From positions 1 through 43,208 of the IMG/VR virus record IMGVR_UViG_3300025162_000083: a stretch of 43,208 nt of DNA, one strand, 5' to 3'. How positions within the stretch are numbered: position 1 is the stretch's first letter; each line of letters begins with the position of its first letter. The notes beneath the pieces were generated by a model. The model ran no database searches. It was not told where the DNA came from and worked only from the letters and a program-made list of their open reading frames with translations. Positions 33,017-42,499 of the stretch are shown in pieces. This stretch comes from a virus. A program made the translations under genes and the position numbers.

Positions 33017-36000
33017 CTATCCGTAGAGCGGCGTGACCTCGATGAATTTCAGTATCTTTTCACAAGCCGGGGCGAAGTTCGACTGCTTATGACGCAGGTA
33101 CTCGCAAGCGGCACGAATCTGAGGCGTCAGGCCGCGGAATCGCTCCATCCACGGTCGCAGGTTCTCTCCGCCGTCCACCAGGGCAATCAGGAAATGCACG
33201 TAGTCGATAAACGGCATCTTCCCGGCCTCGCCTGGCACCGCTTCTTCCATGCCCGGCAAGGTTGACTGCGGCTTGCTGCCCTGCTCGTCCAGCCGTTCCT
33301 GAATCTCACTGAACCGCTCGGCGGGCGACTTGATCTTGAAAGACCGCCCGCGGCCCATCCTGCCTTTGATGATAAGGCCCGCCGCTGTGAGTTCGTCCGC
33401 TTCGATCACGCCGCGAGTGTACTTGTTGAGTTCATCGCTCTTGATATCGGATGTATTTGCAGCCAAGCAGACCAAGTACACGTAGCTCACAGGGTCAATG
33501 TCGGCCAGTTCGCCGGGCAACGGCTGCTCGGCGCCAACAAGCTGGTCTACCTCCATGCGAATCGCTTCCAGCGCCGCGTGGAGCGGAACGTTCTGACCTT
33601 CGTGGTCGAGGACGCACCCATAGTGACGGCTGTAGAGTTCAAGACACTTGCCAATGAGGATGATGTTCACGTCGGCGGGAGGCAACGGCTGGTTCCCGTA
33701 CCGGCCACCTTGGATCGTCTCAATCTCTTGCCGCGCCCGCCGGCGGACCTCCTGCCGGATACCCGCCCAACTCCGCGGCTCCAAGGCCGCGTCACTTCGC
33801 TTCCGGCAGACGTGGATCAGGTCGTAGGAAATGGCCTGGTTATCCAGAAGATGAAGCGACGCCTCCCGCTCGGCGTGAATCGGATACACCGCCTCGCAAT
33901 GGAAGCCTGCCTGGAATATCACGTCGAGCAGACTTTCCCATGTTTCATTTTCCTTATGGTGAAACGTAAAGACCAACACACCGTCGTCGCGCAACACGGT
34001 CCCACTGGCTTTGAAGACTTCCTGCAACGCCTGCTGAAAATCGCCCCCGGAAAGTCCCCGTGTGCGGTTCTCGATGATCTCTTCGGCCTTGGGAGTATAC
34101 TCTGGCGCGAATTCTGGATGGTCGCCTTGGAGAGCAAGGCGCAACCACACGTAGAAGAAGTCGGACAGTTCGGCGTAGTTGACGTTGTCAGCATATGGAG
34201 GGTCAGTTATCACGAAGTCTGCCACTTCCACATCTAGCTTTCTGGAATCACCCTGACGCAGGTCCGCAAGTTCGGGCTTCACAAATGATTCCGATGTATG
34301 GACTCGCTTGACCCACTGCGTTTCTGCGTCCCATTTGGTGTCCCAAGGGTCACTGGCAAAGCTGACCCCTTCCAGCACCATTTGCATTCGGTTACGGAAA
34401 GTGTTGTTGCCCGAAATGACGCCCCACACGCTCTGCTCGCAAACGTCTACCTTCGGAGTGAAATCGTGGCGGCGAAGGACGCCACCGGGTGCCGTACCTC
34501 CCGGGGTGCTCCTACTGGAGATCTGCCAAGTGAAGAGATTGTTGGCCTCTGTGGTCATCATGAAGGCTCCCAGCAGAAACTCACGAAGCGTCGGGTCGCG
34601 TTCTTGCATGATTGATTTCAAGAGGCTCGATAGAGCGACCAACTGCCTCGGGTTGAACATCTGGTGCCAGCAATGGTAATGGTGTGCAAGAAGACCCGAT
34701 TTGGTCTTTTCGCCAAGAGGAATCTCGCTCTTGGGATAGGGTAATTGCCCCTTTTGCTGTTCCCATGTCTGGGATACACGGGTATAGAGATCAAGGTCGG
34801 CGGGAGCGATTCGCTTGAAGAACTTGCCGCCAGTCTTGGCAATCAGACAGCGGTGTCCACCCATCAGCGACGCTTGTGCTGCCGATGTATTGTTCGCACC
34901 CGGAGAAGCGCCGAGATTCGACGAGTAAGCGTCATCTTCTTCCGGCCCATCACCGCCGCCTTTGTCGCAGGACTTGCAGTAGCCATGAATCGCATACATG
35001 GACATCGGGAGAAGATGGTCTTCCGGCAGGGAACGGACGGAGTTGATGATCGCATCCTTCTTGCCGCAGTGCGGGCAGACGAACTTCCCGCTTTCGGGAG
35101 TGTTGCCCTTGGCCGGCTCGTATTCGTGCTTGCACGCCGGGCAGGCCGCACTATCTGGGACAGTGCCGCGATATTGCCAGACGGCCTGGCAGTGCGGGCA
35201 AAGGAGCACGCTGAGCGGAACTTTCTTGCGGCTGGACTTCGTAGAAGAAAGCCGCGGCTTGACCGACTGATCGCACCAGGGGCAAATTACCGGTTCTTTC
35301 GTCGCGAAGGCCCATCGCTTGTTACCGCGGCCAACGCCGGCCCCGTCGGTATTGTTAACGACGGTCAGGGATTGATCGGCGATGAGGCTGGCCGGATCGA
35401 TCTCCCAATCGAAGGTCTTTGAGCACTTGGGGCAGGCGGCATCTTGGTAGTAGCGGATGGATGGCTGCTTCGCGGCAACGAGGTAGTCGCCGAAGAGCAG
35501 GACTTGCTTGCGACAGGTTGGGTCGGTGCAGATGGCCGACTTGACCCAGAAGGCGTACATGATGTCGGCGTCGATGTTCCCGCAACAAGGGCAGGTGGTC
35601 TTGTAGAGGTCCAGAAGCGCCTGCTTGAGCGGCTTGCCGGACCAGGGAACGGCGCGGCCGGCCAAGTCGTCGAAGGATTGCTTGATCGCGGCGATGTCGA
35701 CTGGGGTCGTCTCGGCCTTGACGATGAACCAGGCAACGGGATTGAGGTCGATGCCAATGACTTTGCAGCCGAGGCGCAGAGCTTCGACAACGGTGGTTCC
35801 GCCACCCATGAATGGGTCGAGGACGACTTTGTCGTTGGTATCCGCGTCGCAGGTGTGATCCCGGTAGAACTCCTCCATGATGACTTCCGCGCCGCTCTTG
35901 GTGGGGTTGCCGTCTTTATCGACCGGCAGCGGTTTGAGGCAACCCAGAAGGATGGCGCGGAAGACACACGACGCCCGGCGGGCGAACCACTTGTGCATCT

Positions 36001-36106
36001 GGTAGATTGGCTTGAAGGAGTTGCGCTCCGGCACCGCCAGGCGGTTGATATCCACGATGGGGAACGAGTCTTCAATGGCCCACTTCTTGGGTCTGTCAGC
36101 CGCCAT
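33017..36106 (-). CDS. DUF1156 adenine-specific DNA methylase with zinc ribbons (PglXI-like)
   Basis: A 1029-residue methylase of the COG1743 type. Residues about 8-56 form the DUF1156 domain (KKWAIEDSFPIVDINRL, then FKPIYQMHKWFARRASCVFR). SAM motif I is VVLDPFMGGGTTVVEAL at 95-110. Residues about 170-370 hold some eight Cys pairs (CPCC, CPKC, CPWC, CPHC, CPAC, CKSC), enough for about four zinc ribbons. The catalytic motif is DFVITDPPYADNVNY near 635. Databases label such proteins anti-phage-defence, and this is the methylase type of BREX type III. It would mark self DNA as N6-methyladenine. The ATG at 36106 has AGGAG 10 bases upstream. Confidence 0.9.
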   Translation of the reverse strand: MAADRPKKWAIEDSFPIVDINRLAVPERNSFKPIYQMHKWFARRASCVFRAILLGCLKPLPVDKDGNPTKSGAEVIMEEFYRDHTCDADTNDKVVLDPFMGGGTTVVEALRLGCKVIGIDLNPVAWFIVKAETTPVDIAAIKQSFDDLAGRAVPWSGKPLKQALLDLYKTTCPCCGNIDADIMYAFWVKSAICTDPTCRKQVLLFGDYLVAAKQPSIRYYQDAACPKCSKTFDWEIDPASLIADQSLTVVNNTDGAGVGRGNKRWAFATKEPVICPWCDQSVKPRLSSTKSSRKKVPLSVLLCPHCQAVWQYRGTVPDSAACPACKHEYEPAKGNTPESGKFVCPHCGKKDAIINSVRSLPEDHLLPMSMYAIHGYCKSCDKGGGDGPEEDDAYSSNLGASPGANNTSAAQASLMGGHRCLIAKTGGKFFKRIAPADLDLYTRVSQTWEQQKGQLPYPKSEIPLGEKTKSGLLAHHYHCWHQMFNPRQLVALSSLLKSIMQERDPTLREFLLGAFMMTTEANNLFTWQISSRSTPGGTAPGGVLRRHDFTPKVDVCEQSVWGVISGNNTFRNRMQMVLEGVSFASDPWDTKWDAETQWVKRVHTSESFVKPELADLRQGDSRKLDVEVADFVITDPPYADNVNYAELSDFFYVWLRLALQGDHPEFAPEYTPKAEEIIENRTRGLSGGDFQQALQEVFKASGTVLRDDGVLVFTFHHKENETWESLLDVIFQAGFHCEAVYPIHAEREASLHLLDNQAISYDLIHVCRKRSDAALEPRSWAGIRQEVRRRARQEIETIQGGRYGNQPLPPADVNIILIGKCLELYSRHYGCVLDHEGQNVPLHAALEAIRMEVDQLVGAEQPLPGELADIDPVSYVYLVCLAANTSDIKSDELNKYTRGVIEADELTAAGLIIKGRMGRGRSFKIKSPAERFSEIQERLDEQGSKPQSTLPGMEEAVPGEAGKMPFIDYVHFLIALVDGGENLRPWMERFRGLTPQIRAACEYLRHKQSNFAPACEKILKFIEVTPLYG

Positions 36107-36124
36107 GCGCGATGCACTCCTTGC

Positions 36125-37117
36125 TCATGTAGTGGCCTCTATGACCAACCAGGGAACAAGCATCTCCATGAGGGACATCCCGCCGTGCTTGTAGAGCTTG
36201 CGGGCGGCTTCGCCTCGCGGATGCGTCTGGACACGGCCACGGATCATAGCCACGCCGCGGTCGCTCACCGTCGCCACGCCCCGATGCGGCGGCGGATTTG
36301 GTTTTTCGGACAGGCGGGCGAACCGTTCGCCGCCGAAGTAAGCCGACAGGGGCAATATCGCCGCGTTGTCCCACTGAAACGAGCAGCCAGAACCGAGGTA
36401 GACGTAGCCGTGGTCGCTAGTGACGAGAATCCGCCGGCCCGGAGCGTCCTGGACGATAGTCTGTACGCTATTCTGCCAGGCTGTCATCATCATGTTGTGC
36501 AGGTTCTCAAACAACTCCGGGAACTTGGCGTCGCGTTCCTTGTAGCGGTAGTCGGGGAAGGCCGACCAGATCAGAATGGCCTGGGCCGACGAGTCGAGCG
36601 TGGTCCTCTGGTTGACCTCGTTTAGATAGTGGCAAGATACCCCCTGTGACCGCAAGGCGGCGCAGCTCGGAAGCTGGGACGGACCGATGGCCCCGACCCC
36701 CATACGGGAAGCGACGAAGTCCACGGTTTCGCTGGGCGTGGCAGCTACCGACCAGCCTTCCTTAGCCACGCGCAGGCCGGACTGCGCCGCCAGATGTTTG
36801 AGCAGCGGAAATTCCCGCAAGGACAGACCATCGAAGACGACGGCAGCGCATCGCTGGCCTGCGGTCAGGAACCGCTTGATATCGCGGTCGGCGGGGACCG
36901 GTTGCAGAAGCTCGTCGTATGTCCGACCGGCCGCGGCGCAGATGACCTCCTCGATTTCATTGACTGTCTGTTCACCAGCCTGAAGGTACTGGCCTGGCGG
37001 CATATCGCGGTAATTGCCATCGGACCAGACATCATCCAGCAGCCAACGGGCGAGCCACGGAAGCCTGGGGCCGGTCTGCGTAAGTTTCTCCAGGATGTTG
37101 GGCGTCACCGCTCCCAT
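36125..37117 (-). CDS. pglZ: PglZ-domain protein, short form
   Basis: A 330-residue alkaline-phosphatase-superfamily protein. The N-terminal acidic site is AAVVFDGLSLREFPLL (Asp near 96). The metal site is ILVTSDHGYVY (Asp-His near 235-236). The C-terminal signature is KHGGMSLMEMLVPWLV (310-325), which is diagnostic of PglZ. It is much shorter than the 650-900 residues usual in BREX and seems to be mainly the catalytic core. The ATG at 37117 has AGGAG 6 bases upstream and lies 3 bases after the ATPase stop. PglZ is the hallmark of BREX systems, although its substrate is not settled. Confidence 0.88.
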   Translation of the reverse strand: MGAVTPNILEKLTQTGPRLPWLARWLLDDVWSDGNYRDMPPGQYLQAGEQTVNEIEEVICAAAGRTYDELLQPVPADRDIKRFLTAGQRCAAVVFDGLSLREFPLLKHLAAQSGLRVAKEGWSVAATPSETVDFVASRMGVGAIGPSQLPSCAALRSQGVSCHYLNEVNQRTTLDSSAQAILIWSAFPDYRYKERDAKFPELFENLHNMMMTAWQNSVQTIVQDAPGRRILVTSDHGYVYLGSGCSFQWDNAAILPLSAYFGGERFARLSEKPNPPPHRGVATVSDRGVAMIRGRVQTHPRGEAARKLYKHGGMSLMEMLVPWLVIEATT

Positions 37118-37120
37118 AGC

Positions 37121-39946
37121 CTACTCCTGTCGGCTCGCACGGATAATCTCCAGCCGTGCCGAGTATTGAGCGCCCCGGAAGTCGGGCAGTTGCTCGCAGA
37201 ACTGCTCGATCTGGGGCTTGGTCATATCGCCTCGTTTCGAGATCGTCACCTCGAACATGATCGTCCCAAGCCCAGAGAGTCCCCCGCGCAAACCGGCGGA
37301 AAGCGTTGAAAGCTCGACTTCCTGCTCCGTCTGGAAAAGCTGGAAGCGAATGCCCGTGATCCTGACCCCTTCGATCTGGGCCAGGCGTGAGGCGATCTCC
37401 TGGCGCAGGGCGCCCTTGGACGGCTTGGGTGGGATGGCGACTTGCTCCGATGGTCCGGCCGCAACCGTGATGCTGACGGCGTTGCTTATGATGCTGCCTG
37501 CGGCTGCGGTGATTTGGGCCTGGCCATCGGTCTGGGCAACAAGATCGCCGGAGATCGAAACGGATACGGAGGGCGAGTTGCTCGACTGCCAAGCCACATT
37601 GACGTTTGGGATGGCCCGCCCTTTCGCGTCAAAACCAGTGACGGTCAACTGGCGGGTATCGGCAGCATACAGGCACAACGGGCCGGCCGGCAGCACTTCA
37701 AGCCGATCAAGGTCCGCCGGAGGCGTCGGGGGCTGCGGCTGAGGGGGCCGTGAAGGTTCTGGTGGAGCGTTTTCAACGGGATCCCCGACGCGGGCGTCCA
37801 TCAGTTCCGACTCCGACAGCGCCGGGTCTCCGCCGGAATAGTTCCCTGCGGCGTGGTAGATGCCAATCCTGCGGGCCTTGCAAAGTTCACGGATCGCTTT
37901 CGTCACGCTCTGGGCGGCCGTGGGTACGGGGAAGGTCAGCGTCTCCCGGTATTCCTTGTCCACTTCCCGGACCAGCTTGCCTTTGACCTGATCCAGCCGC
38001 GCAGCCATGTGCTCCTGAAAAACCTGCGTATAGAAGAATTGCTGGCTAAGGCAGCCCACAACTTGTTCCTTTGTCACCGCGTTGCCAAGGTTTTCCGGCT
38101 CCGCCCGGTCTGCCGCCGCAGACCCACCGTAGGCATCAAAATGGATGTACTGAAGGCCGGCCTTCTTGATCGTGTCGGCAATGTGTCTGCGGTCTTCCCG
38201 GCCGATCCGGTCATATTCATCCCGCCGGTTGTTATCGCCAGCCCGCTCGGCATGGTCTCGCAGTTCCTTTGCTGCCAAGCATCGCTGCCCCCACTTTGTC
38301 AGGTCCGCATTGCCGTCCAGGCTGAAATCCCTGGCCTTGGGTTCCAGCAGAAGCACCTGATTGCGAACGGACAAGCCGTGATAAAGTTCATGCCGCTCAT
38401 CGGGCGTCAACTGACGAGGTGCAAGCGCGATGCGAAGGCGTTCCTTCCGCATTCCCTCCAAAGCAGCCTTCGTGTCCTCCGGGCTGGAAAACACGACAGC
38501 GGTTTCAGTTTCGCTGAAAACCTCGGCTGTCCAAGTCGTCCGAAGCATGGCCTTGGATTTTGAGCCGTCCGGATCGATAGTCAAACTGCGGAATTCCACC
38601 TTGGCATCCGCGTTCTCTTCCATGTCGAAGAAGAAGCGGCCGTCGGCGGTGTGAAAGTGGGATGCGTACTTTCGGAAAGCGAGGAGCGTCTGCTCGAAGT
38701 CGTTGATGTCGGCACCGGGAAGCATGACGTGCCGGATCAACTCTTCCCGGTTTGCCCCGCGGTGTTTGCCGGCGAGTGTATAGAGGATCGTGGCGGCGGC
38801 GATGCGATCACTCAGCGGGTACTTCGCCAGCTCGTCCACGTTCGTCTTGGCGCTGTTGATAAGGTCTCCGCCCGGATCGAGGTCTTGGAGGCGCGTAGCC
38901 GTCTCAAGGTCGCGAATCGTAGCGTGGCCCGCGGTAATAATGTCCTCTGTCTGGTGCGTCGTTCGGACGAGGTTGGCCAGGAATCCTAGCGAGCCCCGGA
39001 TGTTCTGGAAGGTACCGCGTTGCGGCATGTCCTCTAAGATCAGCGTCAGGAGTTCGGGGTGGAATGGGTAGCTCTCCTGCATCCTGCTGCGGAAGCCTTC
39101 GGAGTCAAACGCGGGAATAAATCGACGCCACGTGTTGAGCAGGCTGTCGATTGTGCCCGCCACCGTGGCATGGTTGATCGCGAGAAAGTTTTGGAAAAGC
39201 CGATGCAGGACGACTCGGGCCTTGTCCGCAGGCGTTGACCGGGCGAACTGGACGCGGACGTTAGGAACGCGAATCAGTGTTGATCCAGGTTCTTGGCCGG
39301 CGTCGTAGATGCTGGCGAAGATCGTCACCTGGGGGGAGCGGTTGCCCAACTCGGACAGCATTTGCAGAAAAGCAATGTTCTGCCGCCTCAGCGCATCATC
39401 GGAGATCATCCGAATGCCTTGTTCCAACTCGTCCAGGATCAGGATCAGATGACGATCACCGATGGCTTCCAACACCTGCTTGTCGTCGGGGTATATGTCG
39501 TACTTCCCCCGAACAGTCATCTGCGCCTGCATAAAAACGAACTCCCACACGCGCAGGATGGGGCTGTCCGTGTACTTGTGCGCCACCACAGCGGTGTCGG
39601 CGGGCAGGCTGAGCGAAAGCCCGTGTTGCGAAAGCCACTGGCATCCCTCGGCGGGATGCTTCAGCAGGTGGTACATCAACACCAGCATGTGCGACTTGCC
39701 GCTGCCCTTTAGACCCTCAAAGAGAAACAGGGCCGAAGTGTCTGTTCGGCGCGAGAACCGGTCGTTAAGCCGCTCGACGACTCGCTTGATATCCGCCGTG
39801 GGATAAGTCAGATTGAGGAAGGCATCGGGCTTGGATTCGAGTTTCCGGTGTCTGCGGTCGTCCAGATTGCGAAGGTCGATGATGCCTTCGATCCCATCGT
39901 CGGTAAGAACCTCCGGGCGAGGCGTCAGATGTTGCGAATAGCTCAT
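37121..39946 (-). CDS. DUF499/BrxC-like ATPase with an embedded Ig-like domain
   Basis: A 941-residue P-loop ATPase that heads the defence operon. It opens MSYSQHLTPRPEVLTDDGIE, the DUF499-like start. Walker A is GLKGSGKSHM (78-87) and Walker B LILILDELEQGIR (167-179). Next comes IFASIYDAGQEPGSTLIRVP, a sensor region. Residues about 690-745 are a Pro-rich linker (PEPSRPPQPQPPTPPADLDR). Residues about 745-835 form a bacterial Ig-like (Big_2) domain with QLTVTGFDAKGRAIPNVNVA, then VAWQSSNSP. The C-terminal 100 residues resume an ordinary fold. The ATG at 39946 has GGGAG 9 bases upstream. It fills the BrxC/PglY role of BREX. An Ig-like domain in a cytosolic ATPase is unusual. Confidence 0.8.
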   Translation of the reverse strand: MSYSQHLTPRPEVLTDDGIEGIIDLRNLDDRRHRKLESKPDAFLNLTYPTADIKRVVERLNDRFSRRTDTSALFLFEGLKGSGKSHMLVLMYHLLKHPAEGCQWLSQHGLSLSLPADTAVVAHKYTDSPILRVWEFVFMQAQMTVRGKYDIYPDDKQVLEAIGDRHLILILDELEQGIRMISDDALRRQNIAFLQMLSELGNRSPQVTIFASIYDAGQEPGSTLIRVPNVRVQFARSTPADKARVVLHRLFQNFLAINHATVAGTIDSLLNTWRRFIPAFDSEGFRSRMQESYPFHPELLTLILEDMPQRGTFQNIRGSLGFLANLVRTTHQTEDIITAGHATIRDLETATRLQDLDPGGDLINSAKTNVDELAKYPLSDRIAAATILYTLAGKHRGANREELIRHVMLPGADINDFEQTLLAFRKYASHFHTADGRFFFDMEENADAKVEFRSLTIDPDGSKSKAMLRTTWTAEVFSETETAVVFSSPEDTKAALEGMRKERLRIALAPRQLTPDERHELYHGLSVRNQVLLLEPKARDFSLDGNADLTKWGQRCLAAKELRDHAERAGDNNRRDEYDRIGREDRRHIADTIKKAGLQYIHFDAYGGSAAADRAEPENLGNAVTKEQVVGCLSQQFFYTQVFQEHMAARLDQVKGKLVREVDKEYRETLTFPVPTAAQSVTKAIRELCKARRIGIYHAAGNYSGGDPALSESELMDARVGDPVENAPPEPSRPPQPQPPTPPADLDRLEVLPAGPLCLYAADTRQLTVTGFDAKGRAIPNVNVAWQSSNSPSVSVSISGDLVAQTDGQAQITAAAGSIISNAVSITVAAGPSEQVAIPPKPSKGALRQEIASRLAQIEGVRITGIRFQLFQTEQEVELSTLSAGLRGGLSGLGTIMFEVTISKRGDMTKPQIEQFCEQLPDFRGAQYSARLEIIRASRQE

Positions 39947-40203
39947 TCTCGAAGCTCCCAGTCCGGCAAGGATCAGTGAGGCGGCCACGCTCGCCGTCGT
40001 CGCTCGCAACGTGTCCAGCGGGCCTGCGTGCGGCAGCCCCGACAACACGTCTTAACAGCTTTTTCCGGCCAAGACTGCATCTGGCTTGGCCCCGCAACGC
40101 CTTAGAGTGGGTTGACCGCGGGAATGTACCAGCAATCGCCCCCGATTTCCAGTGACTAACTCTCGGCCACCTTGCCGCTGCCCTCAGCAGAGGTCACAGC
40201 GGC

Positions 40204-40437
40204 TCATGGCCTAGCGGACTTGATGAACTCCGCCGCCCAGCGCCGGGAGACGGCCTGGATGCCGTCGGCGGAGCGGAGCCAGGCCCAGAGGTTCTTGTAG
40301 GTGTGCCGCCGGCGCTGGCCGCTGGGATCGATGACCCAGCCCCAGGCGGATCGCCGCACGATGACGCTGAACCTGCGCGCCCCGTCCTCCACGGCGACGT
40401 AAACGTTGTACCTGGGCCGATGGAACCGCAGGATCAT
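40204..40437 (-). CDS. Small basic protein at the end of the tail operon
   Basis: A 77-residue basic, Trp/Arg-rich protein: [20 protein letters not shown] at the start and [20 protein letters not shown] near the end. The ATG at 40437 overlaps the tail fibre stop as ATGA, so it is coupled to it. Its position after the fibre suggests a fibre assembly chaperone or a minor protein. No family is recognised. It is the last gene of the late operon. Confidence 0.65.
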   Translation of the reverse strand: MILRFHRPRYNVYVAVEDGARRFSVIVRRSAWGWVIDPSGQRRRHTYKNLWAWLRSADGIQAVSRRWAAEFIKSARP

Positions 40438-42497
40438 AGTTTCATAATGAAGCAGAGTTCGTAGTACGGCGGCTCGTGGTTCGCGGCGTTGTGCGTCAGC
40501 GAGCCGGAATGGGACTGCGGCCCGAAGTTGTCCGTCGTGTTGGTCGAGAACTCGCTGTTTCCGCAGCTTGTCGGCTGGTTGACGGACGTGACGTTGTTCG
40601 TGATTCCGTGCGCGTGGGCCGCGTGATCGTCGATCGTGTGGGCGTTGTGCCCGTGGGTCGCGTTGCCGCCGGTGCCGCCCGCGTTGCCCCCCGTGGCCTT
40701 GATGAACTTGCCGCGCAGGTCCGGGGTGCCGTTGGTGCCGTCGCAGATCGCCCACCCGTCCGGCGCGGACGCGCCCCCTTGGCGATTCCACATGATGATG
40801 CCCCCGGCAGGCGTTGCCGCGGGAGGCGCCCACTTCACGCCGTCCGAGAGCGAACTGTCGCTGGTCAAGACCTGGCCGTCGGCCGTGGGCACGGCCGTCT
40901 TGCTCCAGAAGCTGACACCACCCTGCGTCACGCCGACGACCAGCGCGCCCTTCGCAGGCGAGTAGTCGGCCGGAGCCGGGGCCACGTCATCGTGGTAGAG
41001 CGGGGCCAGCAGCCCGTGCAGGGGCGGGCGCCAGATCGCCCCGGGCGCGTTGGGCGACCACGCCAGGAAGTCATTGAGGGCACCGCCGGCGGGAAGCTGG
41101 GCATCCTGCCCCGGCGGGCCTTGAATGCCCTGCGGACCTTGTTGCCCCGGCGGTCCCTGAATCCCTTGCTGGCCGGGCTGACCTGGCTGGCCTGGAATGC
41201 CCTGCTGTCCAGGCGGTCCCTGCTGCCCCGGCGCGCCTTGCTGACCAGGCGGCCCCTGCTGGCCTGGAGCGCCCTGCTGGCCGGGCGGACCTTGGGCTCC
41301 GTTCTGGCCGGGAAGCCCCTGAATGCCTTGCGGACCTTGCTGGCCGGGGGCGCCGTCGGCACCGTTCTGGCCTGGGGCGCCTGGAGCGCCGTTCTGGCCC
41401 GGGACGCCCTGGATGCCCTGCGGCCCCGCGCCGCCAGCGGGTCCAGCCGGGCCTTGTGGACCTGGAGGGCCGGGCGGAAGGTTCTGCCAGGACGGGAGCC
41501 CCGTGACAACATCGACCATCAACACCGTGCCACCGGCGCCGACGTTCAACACTTCCCACAGGCCAGCGTCGTAGTAGATCAGGTCGCCGGGGGCGGGAAT
41601 GACCTGATGATCCACGTCGCGATGCTCGTCGCCGAAGATGTCGTGCGGCTCGATCTGGATGTAGGGAATGCCGAAGTCGGGCGAGACGATGACGCCGCTG
41701 CCATCGCCCAGCGGCATGTACGCCACAACGCCCGACAGCCAGCACGGGATCGGGTTCTCGGATGCCCGCTCGCCCGCCAGCGGCGACGTGATGTAGAGCG
41801 TCAGCGACTTGCCGGTGTCGAGGTTCCCGCCGTCCTGGTCGCACGGGTTGCCCGTGATCGTGTTGTTCTTGATTGCGTCGGGGTCTTGCGGGTCGGGGAT
41901 GTACGACGCCATCGCGTAGCGAACCCCGCCACCGTCAGGACCAAGCTGCACGATGCCCCAGACCTTGGTCGCCTCGCCGAGCGAATAGTGGAGGTCATCG
42001 CTCTCGGGCGGAAGCCAGAGGATCTTCGCCGCGCCGCCGCCGGCCTTCAGGACGGTCTGGTCGGCATCCTTGATGTCGGCCGACTGCTCCTTGCCCGTGA
42101 GGGATTCGATCTGTGCCGGAGTCACGCCGTCGGCGATGGCCCAGCCCAGCTTGTCCGGCTTGATCGGCTCGGTCGTGATGGCGAACAGGCCCCGGTGCTT
42201 GGCCTTGTCGGGCACGGCCGCATCCATCACCACCTGGTTCTTGAACGCCAGGTCATTGTCGGCCTGGACCCACACGGGCGATTCCAGCCCCACGACGGAG
42301 AATCGCTCCCAATCCACGTCGCTCGTATTGCGGACGCGGATCATGCCCGTCTGCTTGGTGCCGGGGACCGTGACGGCGCCCGACGTGCCGCCCGTGGCGC
42401 GACGTTTGTAGTCCGCCAGGGCGTCCATCAAGGCGTTCCACGTCGCCGCCGGGATCACCAGCGGGTCGCCCGAACTGACTTTGCCATCCTGAGCCAT
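40434..42497 (-). CDS. Tail fibre with collagen-like repeats and tail collar domain
   Basis: A 687-residue tail fibre. Residues 1-335 are the virion-attached part. Residues about 339-465 are an uninterrupted Gly-X-Y collagen-like rod rich in PGQQG and PQG triplets, which forms a trimeric stalk. After an intermediate domain, the end (about 565-687) is a tail collar: [20 protein letters not shown], then [20 protein letters not shown] and [19 protein letters not shown], whose histidines bind metal in such tips. It would contact the host surface. The ATG at 42497 lies 2 bases after the distal tail gene stop. Confidence 0.88.
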   Translation of the reverse strand: MAQDGKVSSGDPLVIPAATWNALMDALADYKRRATGGTSGAVTVPGTKQTGMIRVRNTSDVDWERFSVVGLESPVWVQADNDLAFKNQVVMDAAVPDKAKHRGLFAITTEPIKPDKLGWAIADGVTPAQIESLTGKEQSADIKDADQTVLKAGGGAAKILWLPPESDDLHYSLGEATKVWGIVQLGPDGGGVRYAMASYIPDPQDPDAIKNNTITGNPCDQDGGNLDTGKSLTLYITSPLAGERASENPIPCWLSGVVAYMPLGDGSGVIVSPDFGIPYIQIEPHDIFGDEHRDVDHQVIPAPGDLIYYDAGLWEVLNVGAGGTVLMVDVVTGLPSWQNLPPGPPGPQGPAGPAGGAGPQGIQGVPGQNGAPGAPGQNGADGAPGQQGPQGIQGLPGQNGAQGPPGQQGAPGQQGPPGQQGAPGQQGPPGQQGIPGQPGQPGQQGIQGPPGQQGPQGIQGPPGQDAQLPAGGALNDFLAWSPNAPGAIWRPPLHGLLAPLYHDDVAPAPADYSPAKGALVVGVTQGGVSFWSKTAVPTADGQVLTSDSSLSDGVKWAPPAATPAGGIIMWNRQGGASAPDGWAICDGTNGTPDLRGKFIKATGGNAGGTGGNATHGHNAHTIDDHAAHAHGITNNVTSVNQPTSCGNSEFSTNTTDNFGPQSHSGSLTHNAANHEPPYYELCFIMKL
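41103..41482 (-). repeat. Collagen-like Gly-X-Y coding repeats in the tail fibre
   Basis: About 125 codons of Gly-X-Y, with recurring units such as [13 protein letters not shown] and GIQGPPGQ. The 18-base DNA units are near-identical, so this region is prone to length change by recombination. It is a coding repeat, not a CRISPR array: the spacing is strictly in threes and in frame. Confidence 0.9.
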
Positions 42498-42499
42498 CG

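Noticed and set aside
29747-39946. Classical DISARM system
   Set aside because: The helicase and methylase fit, but DrmA, DrmB (DUF1998) and DrmC (phospholipase D) are absent, and PglZ is present instead.
41103-41482. Repeats resembling a CRISPR array
   Set aside because: Units are in-frame Gly-X-Y codons without constant repeat/spacer lengths; they belong to the tail fibre.
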